A stretch of DNA of 64,000 nucleotides from the NCBI GenBank assembly GCA_001972305.1, contig BDDD01000706.1:233842-297841 (forward strand), read 5' to 3'. Below the pieces are notes generated by a model. It was not told the origin of the DNA. It saw only the letters and a program-made list of their open reading frames with translations, and made no database searches. Below are positions 46,976-58,700 of the stretch, in pieces. Made by a program: the position numbers and the translations under genes. Each line of letters begins with the position of its first letter. Position 1 is the first letter of the stretch. The DNA is from Cephalotus follicularis (Eukaryota; Streptophyta; Magnoliopsida; Oxalidales; Cephalotaceae).

Positions 46976-48709
46976 CTCCTCCTCACGTTGGGGCATACAT
47001 ATCGAAAATGCCTAACTTATTGCAAATATATGAAACACAACCACGCCGAAGAGGTTTTGTAAATATATCAGTTCACTATTCTTCAGATCGTGTATGAACT
47101 AGGTGAACTTCTCCATACTTTACTCTCTCACGAAGAAAATGAAAATCTACTTCAATATGTTTTGTTCGCTCATGAAAGACATGATTATTGGCATATGCAT
47201 AGCTGACTAATTATTACAATGGAGGACACATGACCCTTTCATAGGCAGTCAAATCTTAGCCAAAAACATTTGTATCTATTGTAATTCTCCTGTTACATTT
47301 TCCATGGCTTGATATTCAGTCTCAGCACTAGAACGAGAGACTACAGATTGTTTCTTGCTCTTCCATGGCACAAGATTTCATCCAAGAAAAACACAATAAC
47401 ATGAGTAGAACGACGATCAATGGGACACCCTACCCAATCAGCATCCGAGTAACCTATAACCTCCAAAGAATCTGGATCAGAATATCCTGATATATTAAGA
47501 TGCCCTCAATCTTGAAATACTAGGCCCTGCTAGGAGCTCCTTTCAAGTATCTTATAATCTGAAGAAATGCCTGTCAATGAGGAGTACGAGGAGAACTCAT
47601 GAATTGACTCACCACACTAATAGCAAAAGAAATATCTGGACAAGTAATAGCAAGATAATTCAATTTGCCAACTAATTGCCGATATTTCTCAGGATCATGT
47701 AGGAGATCACCTTGCTCATTATCAAGTTTCACAAGAGGATACATAGGAGTGTCACTAGGTTTACAATCACGAAACCCTACATCCCCTAAGATGTCAAGAG
47801 CATACTTTCTTTGAGAAAGAGCAATACCAACACAAGAATATACAACCTCATTGCTCAGAAAATAGTGTAATTGACCCAGATATTTAGTACTAAACTCAAG
47901 TTGTAAAAATTGTTTGAGTCTCTGTATACCTCCAACATCGCTTCCAGTAACAGTAATATCATCTACATAGACCAGTAGAAGAATACACCCAGCAGAAGAT
48001 GACATACTAATTACTGAGTGATCCACACTACATTGACTCATACCAAAGTTAACCACAACATCACTAAACCCAAACCACGCACGAGGAGATTGTTTCAAGC
48101 CATACAAAGCCTTCTGCAATTTTCAAACCATCTCCCCCTGAGCAACAAATCCGGGTAGTTGCTTCAAGTAAATCTGCTCATGAAGATCACCGTGTAGGAA
48201 GACATTTTTTACATCCAAATGGTGTAACAACCACTGGAACCGAGCAGCCAATGATATAAGAGTACGAACAGAGGAAATTTTAGCTACCGAAGAGAAGGTC
48301 TCATCGTAATCAACCCCAAATGTCTGAGTATATCCTTTAGCGACAAGACAAGCCTTTTGTCATTCCACTGTGACATTAGGAAGATGCTTGACCACAAAAA
48401 CCCAACGACACCCAACCAACTGCTTACTAAATGGTAAAGGAACAAGATCCCAAGTTTTATTGGTATGTAATGCAGTCATTTCATCTTCCATAGTTCTGGT
48501 CCATCAAGGACAAGCTAAAGCTTCCTGCACACTATTAGGAACAGACACAGAGGAAAGGGACAACACAAAGGCAAACATTTCTAGAGACGGATTATTATAA
48601 GAACAAAGTGTGAAAGAGGATACCGGGTACTTGTATGGCAACGTGTACGATGAGCAATAGGTGACTCTAGAGCAGATGGACCGGAGACGATAGCCAATGG
48701 TGGTGGGTC
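46976..48709 (-). pseudogene. Minus-strand Ty1/copia RT and RNase H relic
   Basis: The longest open part (47574-48119) has KALYGLKQSPRAW, the catalytic Y-V-D-D at 47958-47969, KYLGQLHYFLSNEV and YRQLVGKLNYLAITCPDISFAISVVSQFM. Upstream on the minus strand, to about 48709, the RT lead-in is readable with stops (WTRTMEDEMTALHTNKTWDLVPLPF, CLVAKGYTQTFGVDYDETFSSVAK, HHLDVKNVFLHGDLHEQIYL). Downstream, RNase H traces (GYSDADWVGCPIDRRST) continue in broken frames to about 47050. It belongs to a different copia lineage from element E. Gag, protease and integrase are absent. Confidence 0.88.
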
Positions 48710-48800
48710 TGTTAGAGATAAAGTCCTACAAGACATTACCGAGCCTACATTTACTCCATCTTGTATATAACGATCTATATTCAATAGAGATATTTAAATT
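48710..48800 (+). repeat. Fragment of the start of an element E-type LTR
   Basis: TGTTAGAGATAAAGTCCTACAAG and the following AACGAT..AT..ATTCAATA..ATAT text match the first 90 bases or so of the LTR of E (28161). It is cut short where LINE sequence begins and joined directly to the minus-strand copia relic on its left. Confidence 0.75.
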
Positions 48801-48963
48801 TAATCATTTCTGAAAAGCAAAGTGCATTTGTACCAGGGAGACTGATTACTAACAACGTTCTTGTGGCGTTTGAAGTAATGCATTATATTTAAACCAGGCA
48901 CTCAGGAAACCAGGAGTTGATGGCTATTAAGCTCGATATGAGTAAAGCCTATGACAAGGTGGA

Positions 48964-49506
48964 GTGGATTTCCTCAAAGGAATAATACAGCAACTTGGGT
49001 TTGCGAAGCAATGGATCAACCTGATCATGCAATGTGTCACTTCTACCACATATTTTGTACTAGTGAATGCCGAGCCATGTGGGAGGATTACACCTACCAG
49101 AGGCCTGCATCAAGGCGATCCCATTTCCCCTTATCTCTTTCTATTATGTACTGAAGGTTTGTTTGCTTTGCTAAATTATGCATGTAGAGAGATACAGATC
49201 CAAGGTATCATAATATGCAAAGGAGGGCCCCAGATATCATATCTCCTTTTTGCTGATGATAGTGTGTTGTTAGCCATAATCGATAATCATACAAGCACTA
49301 ACATCATGAACATATTGAGATTATATGAAGAAACCTTAGGCCAAAATGTCAATGTTAACAAGACAAGGGTTTTCTTCAGTCCAAACACTACATTGAAGAT
49401 CAGAAATAGTATCCTTCAAGGTATGGAGGCGGGTACAAACAGAGGTTCGATAAATACCTGGGTCTACCCGTATGAATTGGAAGATATAGAAGGAATGTGT
49501 TCCTGA
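48964..49506 (+). pseudogene. LINE reverse transcriptase core
   Basis: This open segment of 180 codons carries RT motifs: GFAKQWINLIMQCVTS, then the TRGLHQGDPISPYLF loop, SYLLFADDSVLLA with the catalytic Asp pair, and LGQNVNVNKTRVFFSPN. The frame then shifts, and the thumb text (YLGLP-like, RIWAKLRGWKEKSLSVASKEVLIKAVAQ) is in another frame. Target-primed reverse transcription would be its role in an active copy. The endonuclease and ORF1 are missing by 5' truncation. Confidence 0.88.
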
Positions 49507-50488
49507 CATTAAAAGATCGTATTTGGGCAAAACTTAGGGGATGGAAGGAAAAATCCCTCTCGGTGGCAAGCAAAGAGGTTCTTATTAAGGCAGTGGCTCA
49601 GTGATTACCAACATACGCTATGTCTGTGTTCAAATTGCTTATTTCGCTATGTGAGAAATTGACCTCGATTATCTCCAACTTCTGGTGGGGCCAATCCCAC
49701 AATGAAATACATATACACTGGATCTCATGGCATAAATTATGTGAATAAAAAATGAGGAGAGGTTTGGGCTTCCGGGATCTACAAGCATTCAATCTCGCCA
49801 TGTTATATAACTAAACAGGGCTTTCGTTTGATAACTGAGGAGAACACTCTTTGTAGTAAAGTCTTGAAGGCTAAATATTATCAGTATGGACATTTTCTTA
49901 ATGCACGGATTTGTCCCAACCCATCTTACACCTGGAGGAGCATTCATGCCGCTATACCGATTCTGAAAAAAGGGTTGAAATGGAGGATAGCAAATAGGGT
50001 GCTGACGGAAGTATGGAAGGATAAATGGATCCCAGGAGTGGATGACCCTATAGCACCATCAGTCACGAATATCCTGTCACCAGATGCAAGAATGAGCCAT
50101 GTCATAGACTGGAATCTTGGGGGTTGGAACCAAGAGCTTGTAAGGAAATGTTTTAGTATGTCCATTGCACAAGTCATTCTATATATCCCTCTTACGCAAT
50201 TCAGAAGTGAGGATAGAATCATATGGCCAAATAACGCATCTGGTACATACACTGTTAAGTCTGGCTCCTGCCTGGCATTCGATTTCCTTCATGGTGAAAG
50301 GGTTGCGAATCCACATCAAGGGAAAATGGAGAAGCTATGAAAATAGTTATGGAACCTGAATTTACCACCAAAAATAAGATTATTCGGGTGGAAATGCTGT
50401 CGTAATGCACTACCTACTAATCTGAACCTAGCAAAGAGAATGCCTTATAGGACTTCCATGTGCCCAATCTGTCAGTCTGGCTGGAGTT

Positions 50489-50860
50489 GTGGTAAGAAAT
50501 TCTATGGGAACAGTGATGATAGCAGAATCATTTTTCTTTCCCCATGCTTTAAACCCATATACCATAGAGGCTTTGGCTTTAATGAAAGTTATGAAAGTCA
50601 TAGTTAGACAAGATTGGAGAAAGGTTATTTTGGAGTCGGATGCAGAAATGGTAATCAAGGAGATCTGTGATGAGAGGCCCTACTTATCTACCTTTGGGAG
50701 TGTGGTGGAAGAGATCATAGCTCCATCCATTGTGTCTGTCTTGTTTTTTCTCGTGTTAAAAGAGATGACAACCAAACATAATAAATGTAATAACAATTGG
50801 GTTAATAGTTTACCCAATTTTCTGGATCCTTTTGTTATGTCTGATTCTTCTGTATATTAA
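50489..50860 (+). pseudogene. LINE RNase H-like C-terminal segment
   Basis: Plant L1 elements carry a C-terminal RNase H (RVT_3 family). VVRNSMGTVMIAESFFFPHALNPYTIEALALMKVMKVIV matches its first half, and ILESDAEMVIKEI supplies the usual ESDA block. It runs to a TAA 32 bases before the poly(A). The Met at 50489 is not a real start, as the segment was part of the ORF2 chain. Confidence 0.75.
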
Positions 50861-50892
50861 TAATATCATCTTTTATAATAAAAAAAAAAAAA

Positions 50893-52653
50893 GTCATTTA
50901 ACTATTAATATGGGAGTATGATAATCTATTTTGGGACGCTTTATCACCAAATAATATACCACGTTTTTCTACAAACTCCCTAATATGTCAATACTTATCT
51001 TTTTGGTAGATGATTTCTCTGTCTCTCCTCAATAATCTGTGGTTCACATCAATCACACAATCAAATAAAAGTATTAATAATTATTATATTCCCTTGGAGT
51101 TGAGGGATAAGTCTTGTCCAAGAATGTGATAAACCAAGGTGTTCATGTCAATTAGCTGTCGAATATCACAAATACATTCATTATAGTAGTAAGTAATGGC
51201 TTGTTTGGCTATTATCCCTACTAGGCAGCTCTATCTCTCTCTAATGATATTAGATGCAGTTCTTCTCTCTTCATGTCAATGCGTCCTAATCATTTTCAGA
51301 ATTGTCCTCAGTTTGTTTCCAACATCACTCTTCATATGCATTCTCTAATAAGAAACCCTTGGTCCTAGACGACAAACAACTCTAGTTTATTTATACTCAA
51401 AAGAGAACCCCGACAAAAACATGCGAGAATGAATGGTTACGCCATTGGTGTTCAAAGACAGGATTCATACCATCCCTCAAGTACACATACTAAGTCTCAA
51501 GTGTTAGCTCAATGTGTTCATTCGTTGTAAAAGAAAGGGATAGGATTTTCTCACTACTTTTGCCAGTCAATGGAACGGATGCAACATTTATAACAGATAA
51601 ATAAATAAATTTAAGATACCAATTTGCAGCCTGAAGATCCTGTAGCTAGTTAAGTATAGCAATTCACCAATCTTTTTTGAGACGCATAGCACTGCTAAAG
51701 GATATGTTTTAACGCTTACTTCTATTATAATTACCCACTTGACTACCCCAATACCATACCTTATGTCCCCATTACTCCTATTTCATAATTTCCCAGCCAA
51801 AATATGGTACATGGTGTAACACTAAACCACAGGCAAAACTTGTACGTATTGACCAGAAAATTAGGTCCAACTTGTGCTCCTTGAAGAAAGCTTCACATAC
51901 CCATTAACAAGCAGGGAGGCAGGTTAGAGATGCATAAAATGAACATAAACTCTTGATCTTTGCTTTCACAATAGCCCAACATTTTAACTAAACGAATTAA
52001 TCGTCTCCCGTACTGTTACTTCAAACAACCCAATAAGGCGGTCGAAAAACAAAAAACAAAACAATTGCAAGAACTTTATAATCTCTCCAACGGCTGCCAC
52101 AATACATTAAAAGGTGGCAAAACTTTTACTAATATCATGAAGCAATTATAATGGGGGTAAATTATTGGATTCAAATCCAGAGGTTAAACAGAAAAACACG
52201 TATCTCGAATCTCGATATCTCGGTCTAACAAACATCACGTATAATCTCCCTTTAATCTCACGCACTTAAATAGTTAAATGCAAGGGCTGATATAGTAGAC
52301 GTCGTTTAAATAACATTCACTCACCCACTATCATAACCAAAACCTGCGATTAGAAAACGCAACATAGAAGATAAACTACAGCAGCAGCATCAAAAATTGC
52401 CCGGAAACTCCTTTAAACAAACAGATAATCATGGCTCCACTGGACAAAGGCCATCCAGCCATCTCTCAGGTGTCTAACACTCAAATTGGCTTTGCTTGAC
52501 ATCCCACAGTTAGCTACCACTGCTGCCATGAAAAATTTTCTCGTCTTGAACTACCATTCACATGAAATTGCCAATCAATATCTAAGTGCCACGAGAAATT
52601 TAGATGTATGTTGGCAGGCAAGAACAAAGGTTTTTCTGCCCTGTCTAATCATG
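50893..52653. other. Noncoding flank and likely 3' UTR/downstream region of the ABCE gene
   Basis: AT-rich with no supported gene. The part next to the ABCE stop codon (about 52380-52653) would be its 3' UTR on the minus strand. No obvious retroelement ends were seen between 50900 and 52380. Confidence 0.5.
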
Positions 52654-52773
52654 TCAATCATCTAGGTAATAGTATGACCCGGCAGATTTCTGCTCCCTGT
52701 CCTTAGTTGATTCCAATTTGTTGATTCTGGGTCGAAAGTTAGTTGGGTCCCGCCTAAATGTGATATCCAGATG
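52654..52773 (-). CDS. ABCE2: ABCE last exon
   Basis: 39 codons plus TGA (52654-52656). It starts [16 protein letters not shown] after the acceptor CATGCAG and ends GSYYYLDD, the highly conserved C-terminus of ABCE proteins. An intron of 378 bp separates it from the previous exon. Confidence 0.95.
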   Translation of the reverse strand, partial: HLDITFRRDPTNFRPRINKLESTKDREQKSAGSYYYLDD

Positions 52774-55700
52774 CTGCATGAAGAGGAAACAAGAAGAATT
52801 ATTTGCTTAAATGGAACAAATAGATTATGCAAGACCAAGAGCCTTGCGCCTAAATTCATCTGAGAAAGCCATTTTCACTTAAAGCTAGGCCTGACTTCCA
52901 TTACGGTAGAACTATATTACCTAGACATGATAATTCAAAACCAAACAGCTTCAAATAATTAAAGGGATATTTTCCTTCAATATTCAAATTAAACAAAGGA
53001 AAATTTCACAAAATCATGATTAGACGGCCTCAAATTAAAACAAAGAAGTTTCATATTAATATCTCCCTCACAATCACTACATTTCCCCCCAATATTTTGT
53101 AATGAGTAGAAGGAGATAATTTAAACATGGAATAATGTATGCAAAACTTACCGATAAGAAGAGATTCATCCCAGTCAACAAGGACTGGGGAGAATTTGCT
53201 ATGCAATCCACCGATGGCTTCCCCTCATACACAATAACTCTGTCTGCCAGATAAGTTGCCATTATAAAATCATGCTCGACCACAAATGCCGTTTTCTTTG
53301 CATGGAGGATAAACCTTTTTATGACTTTTGAGGCAACAATACGCTGCTCAGAATCAAGGTATGCACTTGGCTCATCAATAAGATAAATGTCTGCAGGCTG
53401 CATCACATTGACATAGAACTTCATATTATTAAGATTTAATATAAACACAAAATTCTGAAAAGGGTACTACCATCCATTAATATAAAGAGCAAAAACTTGA
53501 GAGATTACTGTGAAAACCGATAGAGGAACTTCCACATAGCATCGGCATGTTAACATAATAACATATTTACTAAAGACATGTGTGATCCAAATCTATGTAT
53601 ACAAAGACATCTGCATGAAATTGGAGTATACAAGACAATGTTCTGCACTGCGCCGAACTACTGACAGTCTAAGAGAATATCAGAAAAGTAGCCTAACCAA
53701 AACCAACTCCAATATTGCTTAATTGTTTGGGTAAAATACAAAAACCCCCCTGAGGTTTGGACTTGTTAACACTCTGCCCCCTCTGTTTTCAAATATTACA
53801 AAAACTCCCTCAAGTTTGAGTCCGTTTGACGATTAACCCCCTCAGGTAAGTCCGTTTAACGATTAACCCCCTCAGGTTTGAGTCTGTTTAATGATTAACC
53901 CCCTTTATTATAAGCATAAATTGTAAGTCAATGGGGTATATGTAATACTTGAAAATACAGGGGGTTAAGTGTTATCGAGTTTAAATCTCGAAGGGTTTTT
54001 TGTATTTTACCCTAATTGTTTTACTGACTGGGTGTTGACACTTTTTATCAACATAAGTGGCCAAAACACGGCCTTTTTTCAACTCCACACTCCCTATTAG
54101 AAGGCAACCGAAAACACCACACCAACCACTAAGATGGGAAAACTGATGCAGAATGGGATCCTAAAGTATTCACACTGTCAATTCTCCAAGAAGGGGCATG
54201 TCTGTCAATTATACAGTCATGAAGACAAATATATGGTTTGAGCCAAGACTTTGGATTACAAGCCATCTAAATTTTTTTTAATTATGTTTTAACTATGAGG
54301 TATTTTATTAGTCATTGGATTGGTAAAACCTACCTTTCTTATTAGGATTTTAAGTTTCTATATAAGCGAGGCTTGAAAGAGCAATAAAAAGAAGAGTGAT
54401 TCAATAATAAAATGTCCTTGCAGGTTTTGCAACCTTCAATGGTAAGACTCCATTAACTCTTAGTGAGACTCTAAGGTTCATCTTTATTTTGTTTTTCTTT
54501 ATTGGTTTCTTGTTTTCTTTATTTTGCTTCTAATTCTCTTTCATCTATAATTATTAGTTGTTCTTTGTCTTCATCATTCACAAATCCAAAACAAAACAAA
54601 AAATCAATTTACACTGTTTGGGTGGGCTGTGGCTTCTTTCCAGTCTTTAATTGTTTATTTTTGGTTCCTAATTGTTTTCTTATTCAAACACAACATAAAC
54701 CATAAACTCCATGCAGCCAAATTATTTGATCATAAAATAAACCAAATTCCCAAAATAAGGGTTGTCCTACATCAGAGATATTTATATATCTTAGGATCCT
54801 CAAAGACCAGGATAATCCGGAAAGAAAAAACAGGGAATAAAGACCTAACAGAGTAACAGTCTCAATAACTAGCATCTGTCACTGTTTGAGTAGCAGTTGA
54901 GCCATCTATCAAGAGAGACTAACATTCATGTGGGAAACAAAGCGATATAATACCAGCCAATATATTCACAAAACGTTTTTGTTTTTTCCCTAATCAGGGA
55001 GATCAACCATGTAACGACCCAAAATTTTATAAAAAGTCTAGAGTAGATTAATCTTTAATAATTGTTAAATCTGGAAGAAATCCTATATATATATATACTA
55101 GTTAACGTCAGATTAGGCAGACTAGAAAAAGGAAGATCAAGGCAAAGCAAAGGACCAGACCAGAGGAAGCTGAGACGCGCACGGCTTGGCTTCTCTGGGA
55201 CGTGTGGAACTGAAGATAATGTCACAAGAGTCCCACTTGCCCGAGAACTCCTTCTTTTCATCAGTATCAGAATCCAAGTTGGATTAGACTACCGCATCTC
55301 ACACAACCAGGGTGGCAGGTGTTGCACTCTACACCAATGAGATTCCGCCATAGACCTCTCCCAATTCTCTTCGAATTAGAACTCCGACTCCCATTAGACT
55401 CCTTCTCCTCACCCGACTTTGCTTAGCATAATAGTATATATAGGGGTTAGCACCAGGAAGAGATCACAAAAAAAAGGCGAGTTTTAGAGATGGAGAGAGA
55501 GCCCAGACGATTGGCGACTAGAAGGTAGAGGGAGGAAGAGAGATCGCTACCGTTAGTACCTAGCAGCCCAGACTAGCCGAGGTAAGGAAATTTAACCCCT
55601 TCTTTGACGAGTGTTGGTTTGTTATCTGCTGCCAAGTCAGCCTTCTCTGATTTAACCCGTTTTTTAAAATAAATGCACTGTTTGACCAGTACGTGAGCCC

Positions 55701-58700
55701 TTCTCTGCCCTGTTTAGTCTGAAATTATTTTTATACAAAAATTGAGCACGGCGCGTTGCGCCAGACCTCTGAGTCTTCTCATTTTGAACTAATTTCTTAT
55801 CAAGTCTGATGATGGGCATGAGGCGCCAAGCAGACTTACTGGTCTTTTAATAAAATTATTAAAATTATTGGTGAGTAGAAATTCGATGAACCAAACAGTA
55901 ATTTTAAAAGCTAAAACTTTTGATTTATTTAGCCCATATATTATCGTATTTTACTGTATTAAATTATTTTGAAGTCTGAAATTGTGTTTTTCACTGGTTT
56001 AATTATCTTAAACTCCGAGGTGTACTCGAAGGCTTTTGAATAAAAGATTCATGAGCAGTTTATTAAATGGGCCTGAGCAAGCTCATCTTATGTACATAAG
56101 CATGTTAAGTCAAAGAGACATGGTCACTGACGACACGTTAATGGGAATGAAAAGCCATTAACGTAATGTATAACAAAGTGGAAAGACTTAATGAAAAGAT
56201 TTATTTAAATTCTATTTACGATATGCGATTTTTGAAGAAAATTACCTTATTTTATTTTTACGCTATTTTATCCTACTTTGATAAATCCTTTTTGGACTAT
56301 TTGAGCTCATTCCTTTTTTATGTTTTGTTTTCTCCAACACTCAGGAATTTGAGGAATGGTAGCTTTCGCGAAGGATCTATTTATTTGAGTTGATTTATTT
56401 TAAGTTTTATTAAAGTTTTCTTAGGGTTGTTATGAGAAACAATTAAGCTTGATATTTGGTTTAAGTTATTATTGTAATGAAGTTAGAATAATTCGAGGAT
56501 TTATTATATATATATATATATATAACAGTATTTTATTAAGTGTGGTGTTGAATTATTCCTCTAAACGTCCGGATAAATGGGGTCTTGGTTCGGGGTCAGA
56601 GCCCAGGTTTTGTTTTGGAGACACAAAGGGTTTTGGAGATAATTTAGTAGAATTAGCATAAGGATTTTCTATAAAACCATTAAACGCCCGGATAAATGGG
56701 GTCTTGGTTCGGGGGTTTACAATTGGTATCAGAGCCCAGGTTTTGTTTTGGAGACACAAAGGGTTTTGGAGATAATTTAGTAGAATTAGCATAAGGATTT
56801 TCTATAAAACCATAGATTACCTAATTTAAAATTTTAATTGATTTGTGTAGGATGTATCGCGTACCCTATATTAGTATCGAGACTGACCCATCTAAGGAAG
56901 AACCCATGGATCTAGGAATGGAGAGTGACTCGAGTTCATATGACTCTTCACCTAGGGTAAATGGACCTGCAAGAGAGCTTGTTCATATGGTGCCTATGGA
57001 GAAACTAGAATCACTAGCAAGGGAGGAGAACCACCTAAGGGAGGAGAATAATAGACTGATGTATGAGAAATCTTTATGGCAAATTGAGAGACAAAACCTG
57101 GAGAAGAAAATTGAAGAATATAGACTAGGAATGGATAACTTGAGGAAAGCATATTTTAGTGAGAGGAGATTAGCTAGTGAGGAAAAAGAAAGGGTTAAGA
57201 AAAATTGTGATCAATTTATAGATGAGTTTCGTAATAGTGTGGAGAATACTATTAACCTTCTTAAGTTCTCGAGCAGGATTATGAAATAGATATTTTCTTA
57301 TGAATGTTTATTCTTTCATAAATTTTAGAAATGTTGTTAGGATGATCCTTTTAATATTATTAATAAAATAAGTATATTTTCTTGACGAATTATTTTGAAT
57401 TTTCCCTTTTCTATGTTAAGAACAAAGAACCGTATAGAAAAGATTAATTTCATAAAGCATAATATATGTAGATGGCAAACCGATGAGGAATTGGACAACC
57501 TGCGAACATACCTACTAACGATAGAGATGATTCTCTTGTCGAAGTGTTGGGACGTCTAGCACGAGCTATTGAGGATAATAATAACAACAACCAAGGACAG
57601 CAAGCACCGCCTCCAACGCGACCAACGCATGAGCAATTCACGAGGCTGAATCCGTCATCTTTTTTGGGCGTGAAGGATCCAATCGATGCTGAGCTGTGGA
57701 TCCTAGGAGTTGAGAAGATATTTACAGCCTTGGGTTGCTCTTATCGCCAAAAGGTGGAGCTAGAAATTTACAAGTTAGAAGGAGAAGTTGATCAGTGGTG
57801 GAAAATGGTGGAACGGACCAAAACAGACGAAGAACGTGAGGAGATGTCTTGGGGAGAGTTCAAGGAAATATTCTATGACAAATATTTTCCCCAGACAATA
57901 AAGGATAAGATGGAGAGAGACTTCATTAGTTTAGAGCAAGCTGACAATGAGACTGTGGCACAATATGAGGCGAATTTTGCTCGATTGTCAAGGTTTGCAC
58001 CTCATATGGTAGTTGCAGAGTCGAAGCGAGCAAATCGATTTTGCCAAGGACTGAAAGTGAACATTAGAAGACAAGTGGTGGCTCAAGATTTGCAAACCTA
58101 TGAAGCAGTGCTAGGGAGTGCCTTGAGGGTGGAAATGGATAACCACAGGTATCAAGAGAAGAGGGTAGTACAGGAACATTCCAAAAGGAAGTTTGATGGT
58201 AGAAAAGGTGAGCCTTTTAGTGACAGTAAAAAGGAAAACTTTGCTGGGAACACAGCTGAAACTCGTAAAGCATGTGCTAAGTGTGGAAAGAAACATGGCA
58301 GAGTATATCGACATGGCATGGGAGTATGTTATAGTTGTGGTCAGCCAGGACACAATCAAAAGGATGCCCTAAAAAACAAGCTCAAGATCAACAACAAGGC
58401 CGAAATCAAGAGCAGCTGATCAAATGCTACAATTGTGGAAGAGAGGGTCATATTGCAAATACTGCAAACAACCTAAAGCAGACAGATTTCAAAGGAACGA
58501 ACCACAATCTAAGGCTCCAGCTAGGACATTCGCCATGACAGCTGAGAACGTGGAAGCCCCTAACAATATGGTGACAGGTACAATTTCTATATGCTCGAAT
58601 CATGCACGTGTATTGTTTGACACAAGTGCAACGCACTCGTTTGTGTCCCCCTCATTCACGTATCTTTTGGACATCCCACCCAAAGATCTAGAGGTAGGAC

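Larger units (their letters stand above)
48802..50892 (+). mobile_element. 5'-truncated, internally deleted L1-type LINE
   Basis: Non-LTR retrotransposon. It begins inside RT ([32 protein letters not shown]), has LHQGDPISPYLFLLCTEGL and the catalytic F-A-D-D at 49249-49260. It continues through the thumb and zf-RVT region (49828-50470, with CPICQSG) and ends with a plant RNase H-like segment (EALALMKVMKVIV, VILESDAEMVIKEI). Twelve A residues at 50881-50892 form the tail. Frameshifts occur at about 48965, 49495 and 50335. The step from zf-RVT to RNase H is shorter than usual for plant L1, suggesting an internal deletion near 50475. Confidence 0.9.

Noticed and set aside
49944..50252. 102-codon minus-strand frame
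   Set aside because: A shadow of the LINE ORF2 on the plus strand.
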